Assembly: GCF_028369295.1 (NCBI RefSeq)
Contig: NZ_JAQMYP010000032.1
Span: forward strand, 51,747-115,746
Source: Streptomyces sp. HD
GTDB taxonomy: Bacteria; Actinomycetota; Actinomycetes; Streptomycetales; Streptomycetaceae
Reading direction: 5' to 3'
DNA: 64,000 bases
In this document: in pieces, positions 1 through 8,184 of the stretch
How the letters are laid out: each line of letters opens with the position of its first letter
How positions within the stretch are numbered: the stretch's first letter is position 1
Position numbers and translations under genes: made by a program
Notes under the pieces: generated by a model
The model's database searches: none
Seen by the model: only the letters and a program-made list of their open reading frames with translations
What the model was told of the DNA's origin: nothing

Positions 1-922
1 GAGCCTGCTCCGATACGTTCGGCGCCGACTCAAGGCGCCGTAGGCCGCCGTGCTGCGGGCAAGGGTGCCGCGAAACATCACCGATGGCATACACGCCGGG
101 GACAGAAGTGCGAAGGTGCGCATCCACGACGATCCCGTTGTCGACGAGCGCTCCGGCACGTTCCGCGAGTTCGGTGCGCGGCGTGACACCGATGCCGACT
201 AGCACGAAATCGACTTCAAGTGCCGGTGCACCGTCGAGCAGGACGGCCGCTACGTTGCCGTGGGCGTCAGTGCGGAAGCCGGCAATGCGTGCCCCGGTCC
301 GTACATCGACGCCCTCTTCACGATGGATCTGTTGGAAGAAGTCGGATACGGGTGCGGAGGTCACGCGCGCCAGCACGCGATCGGCAGCCTCCAGGATGGT
401 TGTCTCGACGCCGGCGCGACGCGCGGCCGCAGCGATCTCGAGTCCGATGTAACCGCCACCGATGATGGCCGCGCGCGCGCCGGGCCGAAGGAACTCCTGC
501 AGCCGGAGCGTGTCATCGATCGTGCGCAGCGTCAGCACGTTCGCGGCCCCGCGGAGCTCCGGATTCGGCAGCATCCGGGCCTTGGAGCCGGTGGCGATGA
601 TGAGCGATTCGTACGGAATCGTGTCGCCGTCGTCCAAGTGAACGGTTCGGCCGGCTGCATCGATATCAGCGACCGCACGGCCGACCCGGAGATCGATGCC
701 TTCGCGGACGTAGAACTGGTCGGTCCGCAGAGCGATCTCGGGGAACTGCGCCGCACCGGTGAGGATGCCCTTCGAGAGCGGGGGGCGCGAATATGGCGCC
801 GCGGATTCGTCGCCGAGGACCGTGATCGGAACGCCGCTCCCGGCCATCCGCAGCGCAGCAGCTGCCTCAACCCCGGCCTGTCCGGCGCCTACTATGACAA
901 TGCGGTCAGAACGCGTCGACAT
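1..922 (-). CDS. Ferredoxin-NAD(P)+ reductase, FAD-dependent (3' end outside window)
   Basis: Translating leftwards from the ATG at 922 gives a rhodocoxin/putidaredoxin-reductase-type flavoprotein. An N-terminal FAD-binding GAGQAG lies at residues 12-17, then SRPPLSK, a second dinucleotide fold (GGGYIG, about residue 155) for NAD(P)H, and a late FAD motif (YAIGDV). It would pass electrons from NAD(P)H to the 2Fe-2S ferredoxin encoded just upstream, whose stop codon is 6 nt before this start. About 307 codons are present and roughly 90-110 C-terminal residues should lie beyond base 1. It is closely similar in plan to the reductase at 62277-63551. The partner P450 is probably the one at 5178-6416, the only P450 nearby. 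Family is clear; partner is inferred. Confidence 0.93.
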   Translation of the reverse strand, partial: MSTRSDRIVIVGAGQAGVEAAAALRMAGSGVPITVLGDESAAPYSRPPLSKGILTGAAQFPEIALRTDQFYVREGIDLRVGRAVADIDAAGRTVHLDDGDTIPYESLIIATGSKARMLPNPELRGAANVLTLRTIDDTLRLQEFLRPGARAAIIGGGYIGLEIAAAARRAGVETTILEAADRVLARVTSAPVSDFFQQIHREEGVDVRTGARIAGFRTDAHGNVAAVLLDGAPALEVDFVLVGIGVTPRTELAERAGALVDNGIVVDAHLRTSVPGVYAIGDVSRHPCPQHGGLRRLESAPNVSEQA

Positions 923-928
923 CGTAGG

Positions 929-1249
929 TCACTGCACCTCGGGCACGTGAACGACGAGCCCATCGGTGTCTGCTGTGCAGCGTATCTGGCAGGACAGGCG
1001 GCTGAACTCGGTCGGCTCCGCCGCGGTGACCTGCAGCATGTCCTCTTCCTCGGGGCTTCGCCCGCCGAGGCGATCGGACCACTCGGGCGCGACGAAGACG
1101 TGGCAGGTAGCGCACGACAGTTCACCCCCGCACTCACCGATGATGCCCGGCACCAAATTGTTGAGCGAGGTCTGCATCACTGAAGCGCCGTCCTCGGCTT
1201 CGACTGCTCGACGCTCCCCGCTGGGCAGCACGTATTCCACCTTCGGCAT
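929..1249 (-). CDS. 2Fe-2S ferredoxin of P450 electron chain
   Basis: A 106-residue adrenodoxin/putidaredoxin-type ferredoxin. The cluster ligands are visible as CGGELSCATC (C-x5-C-x2-C) near residue 40 and a distal LSCQ near residue 86. The start chosen is the ATG at 1249, 33 nt inside the longest open frame. It begins MPKVEY as in homologues and has a GGAGG ribosome site just upstream. It is co-transcribed with the reductase 6 nt downstream. Its job is one-electron transfer from the reductase to a cytochrome P450. It resembles the ferredoxin at 61960-62280 closely (MPKV start, SVMQT, CGG-LSCATCHVF). Confidence 0.94.
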   Translation of the reverse strand: MPKVEYVLPSGERRAVEAEDGASVMQTSLNNLVPGIIGECGGELSCATCHVFVAPEWSDRLGGRSPEEEDMLQVTAAEPTEFSRLSCQIRCTADTDGLVVHVPEVQ

Positions 1250-1467
1250 GTGTACTCGGACCTCCTCGTCCGCTGGAAGCAACGTCGATCACGCTGCGAC
1301 CGAGTTTGACTTGCGGGTCAATGTTTACCTGAAGCCGCTGGTGATTACTACCCTGGAGTGGCTCTATTTATTAACTCTCTCGTTGCATTAGGAGCGATCC
1401 CGGCGTAGCTTCTCTTCCGATCGCTCGCACATCGGAGTGGGGCGCAGGGACCTGCCGGGAGGCAGCG
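1250..1467. promoter_or_regulatory. Divergent promoter region, ferredoxin operon / SDR
   Basis: This 218-bp gap separates the leftward ferredoxin from the rightward SDR and must hold both promoters. It is noticeably AT-richer than its flanks around 1340-1395. An imperfect dyad (TTGAC at 1306-1310, GTCAA at 1317-1321) is visible, but it is not the operator found at 6550, 13965 and 14647. No specific sigma-factor boxes are assigned. Confidence 0.4.
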
Positions 1468-2346
1468 GTGACCGATCTTCGCAATGCACTGACCGTCGTA
1501 ACCGGAGGAGGCACGGGCGTCGGCCTTGGCCTGGCGCTCGAGGCCGCGAGGCGCGGCTCACGCGTGGTGATCGCCTCGATCTCGGACGCCGGCGCCGCCG
1601 TCGAGCAGCTCCGTGCTGCCGGCGCAGAGGCCGACTGGTTCCAGGTCGACGTATCGATTCGCGAACGCGTGCAGGAACTCGCCGCGTTCACTCGCGTCAA
1701 GTACGGTCCGGTCAACGTCCTCATCAACAACGCCGCCGGCGGTGACAGCGCCGGTTCGATCATCGACATCGACCCCGAGGGGATCCAGCGGGCGCTGAAC
1801 ATCAACGTGCTCGGCTATGTGTGGACGATCCAGGCTTTCGCGGACGACCTGCGGTCGAACGCCGCCAAGGGCGCGCCGGCCTACATCCTGAACGTCGGCT
1901 CCGAGCACTCGCTCGGCGTGCCGCCGCATGTGATGCCGCTGAGCGCCTACACCGTCACCAAGCAAGCTGGGCTCGCCGTTACCGAGGTCGTTCGCCGGGA
2001 CTTGGCGGGGACAGGCATTGGGGTGTCGCTCGTTGCCCCCGGCTGGGTGCTCACAGAGCAGGTCAGCGGCATAGTCTCCGCATCTGAAGAGTTCGCGGCG
2101 GCCGTTACGCCGTATGCGCAGGAGACCAGCGAGGTCGCGCGCATCGCTTTTGACGGTCTGCTTTCGGGGAGGGAGCTGATCGTCACAAACCCGAAGTCGG
2201 TGCCGTTCGCGAAGGACCGAGCGCACCGCATCCTCAGCGACCTGAGCTGGGCCGAGCACCGTGAAGAGGCGGGTGCGGAGTGGGTGCACGATGGCACCGG
2301 CGACATCACCAAGTGCCCGGTAGTCCACACACCCGGCCTCTCGTAG
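1468..2346 (+). CDS. Short-chain dehydrogenase/reductase (SDR)
   Basis: A 292-residue classical SDR with a Rossmann glycine motif TGGGTGVG (residues 12-19), NNAAG at 87-91, catalytic Ser145, and YTVTK giving Tyr161 and Lys165. It should oxidise or reduce a hydroxyl/keto group with NAD(P). The start is GTG at 1468, preceded by GGGAGG with 5-nt spacing. The C-terminal extension of about 50 residues past the usual 240-250 is longer than a minimal SDR. It is divergent from the ferredoxin/reductase pair and followed by a decayed ISL3 element. Substrate unknown; context suggests an alcohol produced by a P450. Confidence 0.88.
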   Translation: MTDLRNALTVVTGGGTGVGLGLALEAARRGSRVVIASISDAGAAVEQLRAAGAEADWFQVDVSIRERVQELAAFTRVKYGPVNVLINNAAGGDSAGSIIDIDPEGIQRALNINVLGYVWTIQAFADDLRSNAAKGAPAYILNVGSEHSLGVPPHVMPLSAYTVTKQAGLAVTEVVRRDLAGTGIGVSLVAPGWVLTEQVSGIVSASEEFAAAVTPYAQETSEVARIAFDGLLSGRELIVTNPKSVPFAKDRAHRILSDLSWAEHREEAGAEWVHDGTGDITKCPVVHTPGLS

Positions 2347-2372
2347 CACCGGCTGTTTCCGTGCTGGTTTGA

Positions 2373-2434
2373 GTGGCCCTGGCAAGATTCGTGAAGCGGG
2401 GGTGTGCCATCATGCGCCAGCGACGCTCCGTCAC
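2373..2434 (+). repeat. Left terminal inverted repeat of ISL3 derivative
   Basis: About 62 bp beginning GTGGCCCTGGCAAGATTCG, matched by the complement at 3039-3101. The main differences are one missing T after the G run and scattered transitions. Confidence 0.8.
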
Positions 2435-2594
2435 GGCTAGTGGCGTCGGAGACGGCCATGAGGACGCGCTGGCGGAGGTGTGGAGCTCCTGCACGGTCGG
2501 CCATGATCCTCTTCTGGAGCTTCAGTTCGGCAGCCGCGTGTCGGCGTCCACCAGGAGCGTGCCGTAGACGTCTGTGTAGAAGGCGAAGTCGTCT

Positions 2595-2607
2595 CCCCCC
2601 CCCCCCC
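2595..2607 (+). repeat. C13 homopolymer inside transposase relic
   Basis: Thirteen consecutive C bases sit where the transposase reading frame changes from the N-terminal part to the DDFAF part. The run could be a real slippage site or a base-calling artefact. Confidence 0.9.
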
Positions 2608-3038
2608 AAGACCCTTGGTGTCGAGGACAACGGCAGCTGGATGCGCATCAGGCGAAACCGCACACTCGTCCGTAACAATGGCACTTTCAAGATGCACATG
2701 AGCCGGGCGCCGCAGCGGCCGGTTAGCAGCATCCCTGCCATCTCCACGCGATACTGCGGCGGCTGTCCCGCGACCGCAGACCGCGCTGTCACAGAACAGC
2801 CGCCGCACACCAGGTTGGTCAACACGGGACGGCCCCGACAACGACATCAGCCAGAGTCCGGATGCAGCGCCTGTGCACCCGCGCCGAGCTGTGACCGTAT
2901 TTCGGACATGCCATCCTAAACTCACGTGTACGAGCCGCCCACGCACTGTGCCGGCCTCTGCTAACAGCCGCTCCATCGACACCGCTTTCAGGTGGGGAGA
3001 CACGAGCTGCACGAAGATCGCCGACAGTCCCGCCGCCC

Positions 3039-3101
3039 GTGACGAAGCGTCACCGGCGCATGGTGGCACAACCCCCGCTTCACGAATCTTGCCAGGGCCA
3101 C
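3039..3101 (-). repeat. Right terminal inverted repeat of ISL3 derivative
   Basis: Complement of the left terminal repeat at 2373-2434, about 63 bp. It marks the right edge of the element. Confidence 0.8.
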
Positions 3102-3125
3102 GTTCAGGTGTACGCCGACACATGG

Positions 3126-3440
3126 CAACGGGGCTCCCCGTGAGACAGCAGATCGACCAAGATCCGACTGCCTGTGAGGGAGCCCCGTTGAGCGCTTAGT
3201 TTGCCATCAGTGTCTTTCTCAGCCGTCACGACGGCGGCTCGTCCGGTATCGCATCGAAGCCTCCGAAGACGGTTGGACTCGCAGTTCGACGACCGGATCC
3301 GGCTCGGCGTACTCACCGAGGAGGCCACCTCTCGAAGTGCTTGAGAGGTAGACCGCAAGGCCGAGCGACGCCGCCGGCTTCTGCCAGCCCTCGCGGTGGT
3401 CTATTTCGTCCTGCGTATGTGCCAGTTCAGCTGTTGCTCG
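3126..3440 (+). mobile_element. IS4-family transposase N-terminal relic with end hairpin
   Basis: A perfect 13-bp inverted repeat (3126-3138 and 3178-3190, arm CAACGGGGCTCCC) is followed by decayed coding sequence. About 3270-3425 translates to fragments matching the N-terminal domain of IS4 transposases: FDDRIRLGVLTEE, then, after a stop, RRRRLLPALAVVYFVL. The catalytic DDE part is absent. It is probably a leftover insertion end next to the ISL3 relic, marking a recombination-prone seam. Element boundaries are not certain. Confidence 0.5.
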
Positions 3441-3665
3441 CGAGCACGTCGATGCGGCTCGGTGTGCTTTCCGCAGCTCGTCGGCGAGCTCGTGCACCTC
3501 GCCTCGGCGCTGGCTTCGTGTACCTCGACGAGGCGCACGGGCTCGCCGACGATTGGGCCTGCCACGGCCGCCGTCTACTCCGGCGAGTAGCCGACGACGA
3601 TGACGGTGTTGCCGCCCCCGACGACGAGCTCAGCCACTGCCGCGCCGGTGGCGACGACCGTGTGA
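3441..3665. other. Gap without assignable gene
   Basis: About 225 bp of high-GC sequence between the IS4 relic and the leftward SDR. Open frames exist on both strands but none shows a recognisable family or a convincing start. It probably contains more degraded DNA. Confidence 0.4.
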
Positions 3666-4499
3666 TTACTCGCGGTGTCCTTGCGCCTCAGCGGACACCG
3701 GCTCCCACTCGTTCCAGGTCTCGAGCCGCTGCTGGTACAGGCCGCTGACCAGTGGCAGTGGGGCGGTACCGAAGAAGATGCGCAGCGGTGGCTGCTCGGC
3801 GTCGACGACCTTCAGGAGCGCGGGGCCGACGGCGACCGGGTCGCCGATGTACGACGCCGGGGTGTGCTTTTGCTGCTCGGCGAAGGCCTGGCGGAGTCCG
3901 TCATACTGCGGCTGAGGTGTGGTGTGGACGGCGCTGCTGCCGCTCCAGTCGGTGGCGTAGCCGCCGGGCTCGACGAGGGTGACCTTGATGCCGAAGGGGG
4001 CGACCTCCTGGGCGAGCGATTCCGTGAGGCCTTCGAGGGCCCACTTCGATGCGTGGTAGCCGCCGAGGTACGGGAAGGCGGCGATGCCGCCGATCGTGGA
4101 GATCTGGACGATGTGACCCGAGCCCTGCTCGCGCAGGATCGGCAGGACCGCTTGGGTGACATGCAGCACGCCGAAAAGGTTGACCTCGAACTGGTCGCGC
4201 AGCTGCTCGACGGTGATCTCCTCGACGGGGCCGAAGAGGCCGTAACCAGCGTTGTTCACCACGACGTCGAGTGTGCCGAATTTGGCCTTGGCGTCGGCCA
4301 CCGCCTGGAAGACGCTGTCACGGTCGGTCACGTCGAGCTGCAGCGGCAGCAGCGCGTCGCCGTACTGCGTGAGGAGGTCGTCGAGGGCGTCGGTGTTCCG
4401 GACGGTCGCCGCGACGCGGTCGCCGCGATCCAGCGCTGCCTTCGTGAACTCCCGGCCGAATCCTCGGCCCGCTCCCGTGATGAACCATGCCTTTGACAT
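3666..4499 (-). CDS. SDR-family oxidoreductase
   Basis: A 277-residue SDR starting MSKAWFITGAGRGFG, with TGAGRGFG at residues 8-15, NNAGYG, a serine at STIGG and YHASK as the catalytic Tyr/Lys. The sequence resembles the large actinobacterial group of NADP-dependent SDRs related to ketoreductases and 17-beta-HSD-like enzymes (GYG after NNA, EPGGYATD). The ATG at 4499 was chosen because the glycine motif follows at once; the 63-nt longer frame has no family support. It is divergent from the broken hydrolase at 4506. Substrate unknown. Confidence 0.85.
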   Translation of the reverse strand: MSKAWFITGAGRGFGREFTKAALDRGDRVAATVRNTDALDDLLTQYGDALLPLQLDVTDRDSVFQAVADAKAKFGTLDVVVNNAGYGLFGPVEEITVEQLRDQFEVNLFGVLHVTQAVLPILREQGSGHIVQISTIGGIAAFPYLGGYHASKWALEGLTESLAQEVAPFGIKVTLVEPGGYATDWSGSSAVHTTPQPQYDGLRQAFAEQQKHTPASYIGDPVAVGPALLKVVDAEQPPLRIFFGTAPLPLVSGLYQQRLETWNEWEPVSAEAQGHRE

Positions 4500-4505
4500 A
4501 ACGAT

Positions 4506-5133
4506 TTCCTTTTCGACTACGGACAGCAGGTGTGCGTGTTCGCGCCCGACGACGCGACGCACCCCGGTGCGCTCATGTACGCGGATGCCTTCGGCATCCG
4601 ACCGCCAGCGTTGGGCATGGGCTGGCGCCTTGCTGAATACGGCTACGTCGTCCTCGTCCCCGACGTCTTCTGTCGAGCCGGGGCCTACGGGCCGCTGAAA
4701 CTGAAGGAGGTGTTCGGGAGCTCAAACAGGTCGGAAGTGCTTGGGCCCGATTACCTCCTCGACCGACGCTCGCCGCGCTGCCGAGGAGAGCAAGGCGTTC
4801 CTCGACTACCTTGCCTCGCGCGACGATGTTGCCAGTACGGGAGTCGGCGTGACCGGTTACTGCATGGGCGGGGCGCTCGCATTCACCGCCGTCGGCACCT
4901 GTCCCGACCGGATCGTCGCGCTCGCGACGTTCCACACTGGGTGCCTCATCACCGACGACGAGCTGAGCCCGAGCCGCGTTGTGCCGCACCTCAAGGCCCG
5001 GGTGCTCGTCGCCGGCGCGGACCATGACGCGGGCTACTCACCGGAGATGGTCGAGGAGCTCGACCGGCAGCTGACCGAGGCCGCCGCAGAGCGCCACAGG
5101 ACCGAGCTGATCGCCCTGTTCGACGAGACCCTG
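4506..5133 (+). pseudogene. Dienelactone hydrolase family pseudogene
   Basis: Three kinds of damage are visible. The frame opens without a start codon: homology begins at VFAPDD...HPGALMYADAFG, so about 20 N-terminal residues are missing. The frame shifts near 4745-4755, where VLGP in one frame is continued by ITSSTDARRAAEE in another. Near residue LTEAAAERH the stretch that should carry the catalytic His is deleted. The nucleophile region GYCMGG (Cys) and the VAGADHD acid region remain. Intact homologues hydrolyse dienelactones or similar carboxyl esters. It is convergent with the P450 and should be inactive. Confidence 0.75.
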
Positions 5134-5177
5134 ACGCCGACGGACGCAATGATGGCCCTTCTATGCGGAGCCCCGGA

Positions 5178-6416
5178 TCATGCCCGCGCGACCGGCAGCT
5201 CGGTGATCTGGTTGATGAAGTTCGACCATCCACGCTTCGGCGTACCGTTCAAGCGGAGGCGGACGCCGGCGGCGCGTAGTTCCTCGAAGAGGATCTGGAC
5301 CTCGAGCTTCGCGAGATATGAGCCGATGCAACGATGAACCCCACTGCCGAAGGCGAGGGTTGCCGTCTCCGTCCGCCACGGATTGAATGTGTCAGGCTCG
5401 GCGAAGACGGACCCGTCCCGGTTGGCCGAGACGAAGTAGAGAACGACCGCGTCACCCTGGAGCACCTGCGTGCCCGCTACTTCCACGTCGCGAGTGGCCA
5501 GGCGAGCCATCTGCATTGCAGGGCTGATGAGGCGGATGAATTCGTTCGCCAGCTTGCCGCTGATCCCTTCGTCAACGGCTCGTTCGGTAGCAGCCCAGAT
5601 ATCCTCGTTCTCGAGAATCATCCGCATCGACTGACCGATCGCCGTGTGCGTCGTCTCGAAACCCGCAGTCAGGATCAAGAGCGTCCACTGAAGGAACTCC
5701 GGCTGAGTGATGTCGCCGGCATCCGCGATTTTGGCGAGCGCGGTGAACATGTCATCAGCGGGTTCCTTTCGCTTGCGCTCTTGCATGTCGGCGCAGTACG
5801 CCTGGATCTCTTCCTGTATGCGCTGCACCGCCTCGATCTGGGCGGCCATGCCGTCCTCGGTCTGCATGCCGGCCGCGAACAGCCTGTTCGTCCAGTCGAC
5901 AATGCGCTGGCGATCCTCGCGGGGGCAGCCGAGCACTTTGCCGATCACATAGGCCGGAATGGTCCGAGCGAACTTCTCGACGTAGTCGAATTCCGTCACC
6001 GACTCGACGTCGGCGATGACTTCGCGGACAATCTCCCGGATCCAGGGTTCAAAGTTCGCGACGACCCGCGGCCCGAATCCCGCCGCGGCCGCCCGGCGAA
6101 GGCCTGCGTGACGCGGGGGGTCGGTGAACATGAGGTTGTCGCACATCGGCGCCGGGGCCGGGAACGGGTAAATCAGCGGGTAGGAAACGCCGTGCGTTGA
6201 CGTGAAAGCGCTGGGGTCCTGTTCGATGGCGACGATGTCCTCGAAGCGCGTCACGGCCCAATATCCGCCGCGGGCCGGCGAGGGCTTGGCCGGCTGCCAG
6301 TACAGCCCTTCGCGCTCCCGAAGGAGGCGGAACCCGTCATGGGGGACGGCGTCCACGAACGTCCGCGGATCGCTTAGGTCAGGAATGACGTCTTCTACGG
6401 CTATCGATCCGGTCAC
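5178..6416 (-). CDS. Cytochrome P450, sterol/terpenoid-type (CYP125/142-like)
   Basis: A complete 412-residue soluble bacterial P450. The I-helix oxygen-activation motif AGFETT is at 251-256, the K-helix E292-x-x-R295, and the haem loop FGSGVHRC at 356-363 with the thiolate Cys363. The tail GWSNFINQITELPV is typical of actinobacterial CYP125/CYP142/CYP124 enzymes that oxidise sterol or isoprenoid side chains; that assignment is by motif only. The GTG start at 6416 has a strong AAGGAGG 5 nt upstream. The upstream 300-bp leader carries a palindromic operator (6547-6568). Electrons probably come from the ferredoxin/reductase at 1-1249. Confidence 0.93.
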   Translation of the reverse strand: MTGSIAVEDVIPDLSDPRTFVDAVPHDGFRLLREREGLYWQPAKPSPARGGYWAVTRFEDIVAIEQDPSAFTSTHGVSYPLIYPFPAPAPMCDNLMFTDPPRHAGLRRAAAAGFGPRVVANFEPWIREIVREVIADVESVTEFDYVEKFARTIPAYVIGKVLGCPREDRQRIVDWTNRLFAAGMQTEDGMAAQIEAVQRIQEEIQAYCADMQERKRKEPADDMFTALAKIADAGDITQPEFLQWTLLILTAGFETTHTAIGQSMRMILENEDIWAATERAVDEGISGKLANEFIRLISPAMQMARLATRDVEVAGTQVLQGDAVVLYFVSANRDGSVFAEPDTFNPWRTETATLAFGSGVHRCIGSYLAKLEVQILFEELRAAGVRLRLNGTPKRGWSNFINQITELPVARA

Positions 6417-6719
6417 TTCTTCCTCCTTGAATGAGTGACTCGAAAGAAGCAGAGCGTCCTCAGTCGGAATCCCACTCTGCTTCGCTGCAGACGAAGGTGC
6501 GCCCCAGAAACGAGTTGCAGCTTCACGCTACAAAAGCTCCGGGTCAGGGTCAACCGTTTGGTTGACCCGTTCGGAAATAGTCAGGAAGCTCATGTCGCGG
6601 CCGATGAGCCAGGGCGTTCCGCCGACGCGAGCACGACCCGTTGTTGTGCGGCGCCAGCCCATTGGTGCCGACGAGGTGATCAACCTTGTGCGTCGCGCTG
6701 AAAGGCGCCTCGCGAGCGA
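6417..6719. promoter_or_regulatory. P450 upstream region with hairpin
   Basis: A 303-bp gap between the CoA-transferase stop and the P450 start, both read leftwards. It holds the operator at 6547-6568. A 9-bp hairpin (GAAGCAGAG at 6446-6454, CTCTGCTTC at 6475-6483) lies between operator and start. The hairpin could be part of the P450 leader or a late terminator of the upstream operon. No coding sequence is seen. Confidence 0.5.
6547..6568. promoter_or_regulatory. Palindromic operator, site 1 (upstream of P450)
   Basis: Nine-base arms GGGTCAACC and GGTTGACCC match perfectly around the 4-nt spacer GTTT. The core TCAACCGTTTGGTTGA (6550-6565) is identical to the site at 13965-13980 next to the tetR gene and nearly identical to 14647-14662, which points to binding by that TetR protein. 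Confidence 0.75.
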
Positions 6720-8180
6720 TTAGCTGTTCCAGACGGGGGCTGCGGCCCCAGGTCGGTCGGGGGTCTTGTCCCAGAACAGAGGAGTGCGCTCTATCCCGAT
6801 CGGGAACACCATCCGCTTCACGGGGCCGAGCGGGCTGCCATAGATGCGGTCTTCCCAAGGCCCGTCGAGCGGGAGCCGGATGTCGGGTCCGCCCTCGGGG
6901 TTCGGCCCGGCCTTGATGAGCAGGGATGCGGTGCGCGCGAGCGAATACTTGGTCGTCGACCCCGAGCCGGTCTGCAAACGCTTGGTGAGGCCGCGGATCG
7001 CGGCCGCCGCGATCTGATAGCCGGTGGCGAGATCCAAGCCCTCAACGGGGGTGTGGCGTGGCCGCGATGCGTCGACGTCGTACCCGTTGATCTGGAGCGG
7101 CACACGGCGCGACGGGTCGGCGAGCGCCCATTCCTGCGTCGCGTTGGCCAAGCCGACACTGAACTGCACCACGGTGTCGAAGCCGCGGCGCATGCTCCAG
7201 GGCCCCTCCCATCCGTATGCACGGAGGGCGACCTCGACGAGATCCGGGTTGAGTCGGCGGCGCTCCTCCTCTGGAACGAAGCCGTCGATCGCGCCGGGAC
7301 GGTAGCCGTGCACCAGCACGTCCGCTTCGGCGAGAAGGCGCTTGAACTGCTCGATACCCTCCGGCGTTTTCAGGTCGAGGAAGGCCCACCGCTTGCCCAG
7401 CAGCAAGTCGTAGCCGAGCGGGATGTGGCGCGACTCCTCGGAGCCGGGTGCGTCGATTCGCAGTACCTCGGCGCCGAGGGCGGCGAGGAAGCGGGTGCCG
7501 GTCGGACCGGCGACGACACGCGTCAGATCGAGCACCTTGATGCCCGAGAGCGGGCGGCCCGGCGTGGGCCGCCACCCACTGCCCTCCGCGGCGAACTCGG
7601 TCACCGCCGCCAGGGGCTCGACGTCCACCGCGGCCCCGGCCGGATGCGCGAACCACTCTTCGGGGGTGCGGCTGGCCGCGACGACGCACCCGACGTCCAC
7701 GAGTTCCTGCTCGATTTCGTCGGCGGCGCGCTCGCGAACGACGGCTGCGACGGCTTCGATGTCGTCCTCCACGCCGAGTGCCTTGACGACGCGCTCGCGG
7801 TTGGCCGGGAAGCCATGCAGCCGCAGCCAGCGCCCATCCGTGGTCGCGATCTCCGTGTGGAACGGAGGGAAGTGAACCGGACGCGGCGGCGGCGGGTTCA
7901 GCAGGCGCGATGGTCCTGGCGGCAGCAGGAACCATCCGCTGCTGAGTACGCGGTCGACCTCTACCGCGGATGCGGGGGCTCCGCCGGCCTCGAGCAGCTC
8001 GCTCACGGCGACGCCGGCAACGCCGAACGCGGCGGCGGCGAGATCGGTCTGCGCGAAGGCGCCGGGCAACGAGCCCTCACCGGTGAACGTGACGCGCTCG
8101 GCGACGGACGCGTCACCTCCGAGCGCCGCCCACATCTCGGACAGGAAGGCGCGGGCGAGGGGCTGAGTCGTCTCTGACAT
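6720..8180 (-). CDS. Family III (CaiB/BaiF) CoA-transferase, 486 aa
   Basis: Residues from about 210 on match the CaiB/BaiF fold: GIKVLDLTRVVAGP, then ADVLVHGYRPGA, and LDLATGY whose Asp fits the catalytic aspartate position. About 200 extra N-terminal residues precede it and themselves look like a CaiB mid-domain (FHTEIATTDGRWLRLHGFPANRE), so the protein is longer than the usual ~400. It would move CoA between acyl groups to activate or recycle a carboxylic acid. It starts 4 nt after the alpha/beta hydrolase stop and is the last gene of the leftward operon. Confidence 0.85.
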   Translation of the reverse strand: MSETTQPLARAFLSEMWAALGGDASVAERVTFTGEGSLPGAFAQTDLAAAAFGVAGVAVSELLEAGGAPASAVEVDRVLSSGWFLLPPGPSRLLNPPPPRPVHFPPFHTEIATTDGRWLRLHGFPANRERVVKALGVEDDIEAVAAVVRERAADEIEQELVDVGCVVAASRTPEEWFAHPAGAAVDVEPLAAVTEFAAEGSGWRPTPGRPLSGIKVLDLTRVVAGPTGTRFLAALGAEVLRIDAPGSEESRHIPLGYDLLLGKRWAFLDLKTPEGIEQFKRLLAEADVLVHGYRPGAIDGFVPEEERRRLNPDLVEVALRAYGWEGPWSMRRGFDTVVQFSVGLANATQEWALADPSRRVPLQINGYDVDASRPRHTPVEGLDLATGYQIAAAAIRGLTKRLQTGSGSTTKYSLARTASLLIKAGPNPEGGPDIRLPLDGPWEDRIYGSPLGPVKRMVFPIGIERTPLFWDKTPDRPGAAAPVWNS

Positions 8181-8184
8181 GGCG

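Larger units (their letters stand above)
2373..3101 (-). mobile_element. ISL3-family element, deletion derivative with long terminal inverted repeats
   Basis: The ends carry a long imperfect inverted repeat: 2373-2434 reads the same as the complement of 3039-3101, with about five differences and one indel. Inside, on the minus strand, scattered frames match ISL3 transposases. There is an N-terminal stretch with VSPHLKAVSMERLL, a zinc-finger-like VRRLFCDSAVC, and, after a frame change, DDFAF..YGTLLVDADTRLP from the DDE start. The remaining ~730 bp is half of a normal element, so the transposase is internally deleted and frameshifted. No target duplication is visible at either edge. It is non-autonomous at best. 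Confidence 0.75.

Noticed and set aside
1306..1321. TTGAC...GTCAA dyad as a fourth copy of the TetR operator
   Set aside because: Half-sites are in the opposite orientation to TCAACC...GGTTGA and the spacer differs; treated as coincidental.
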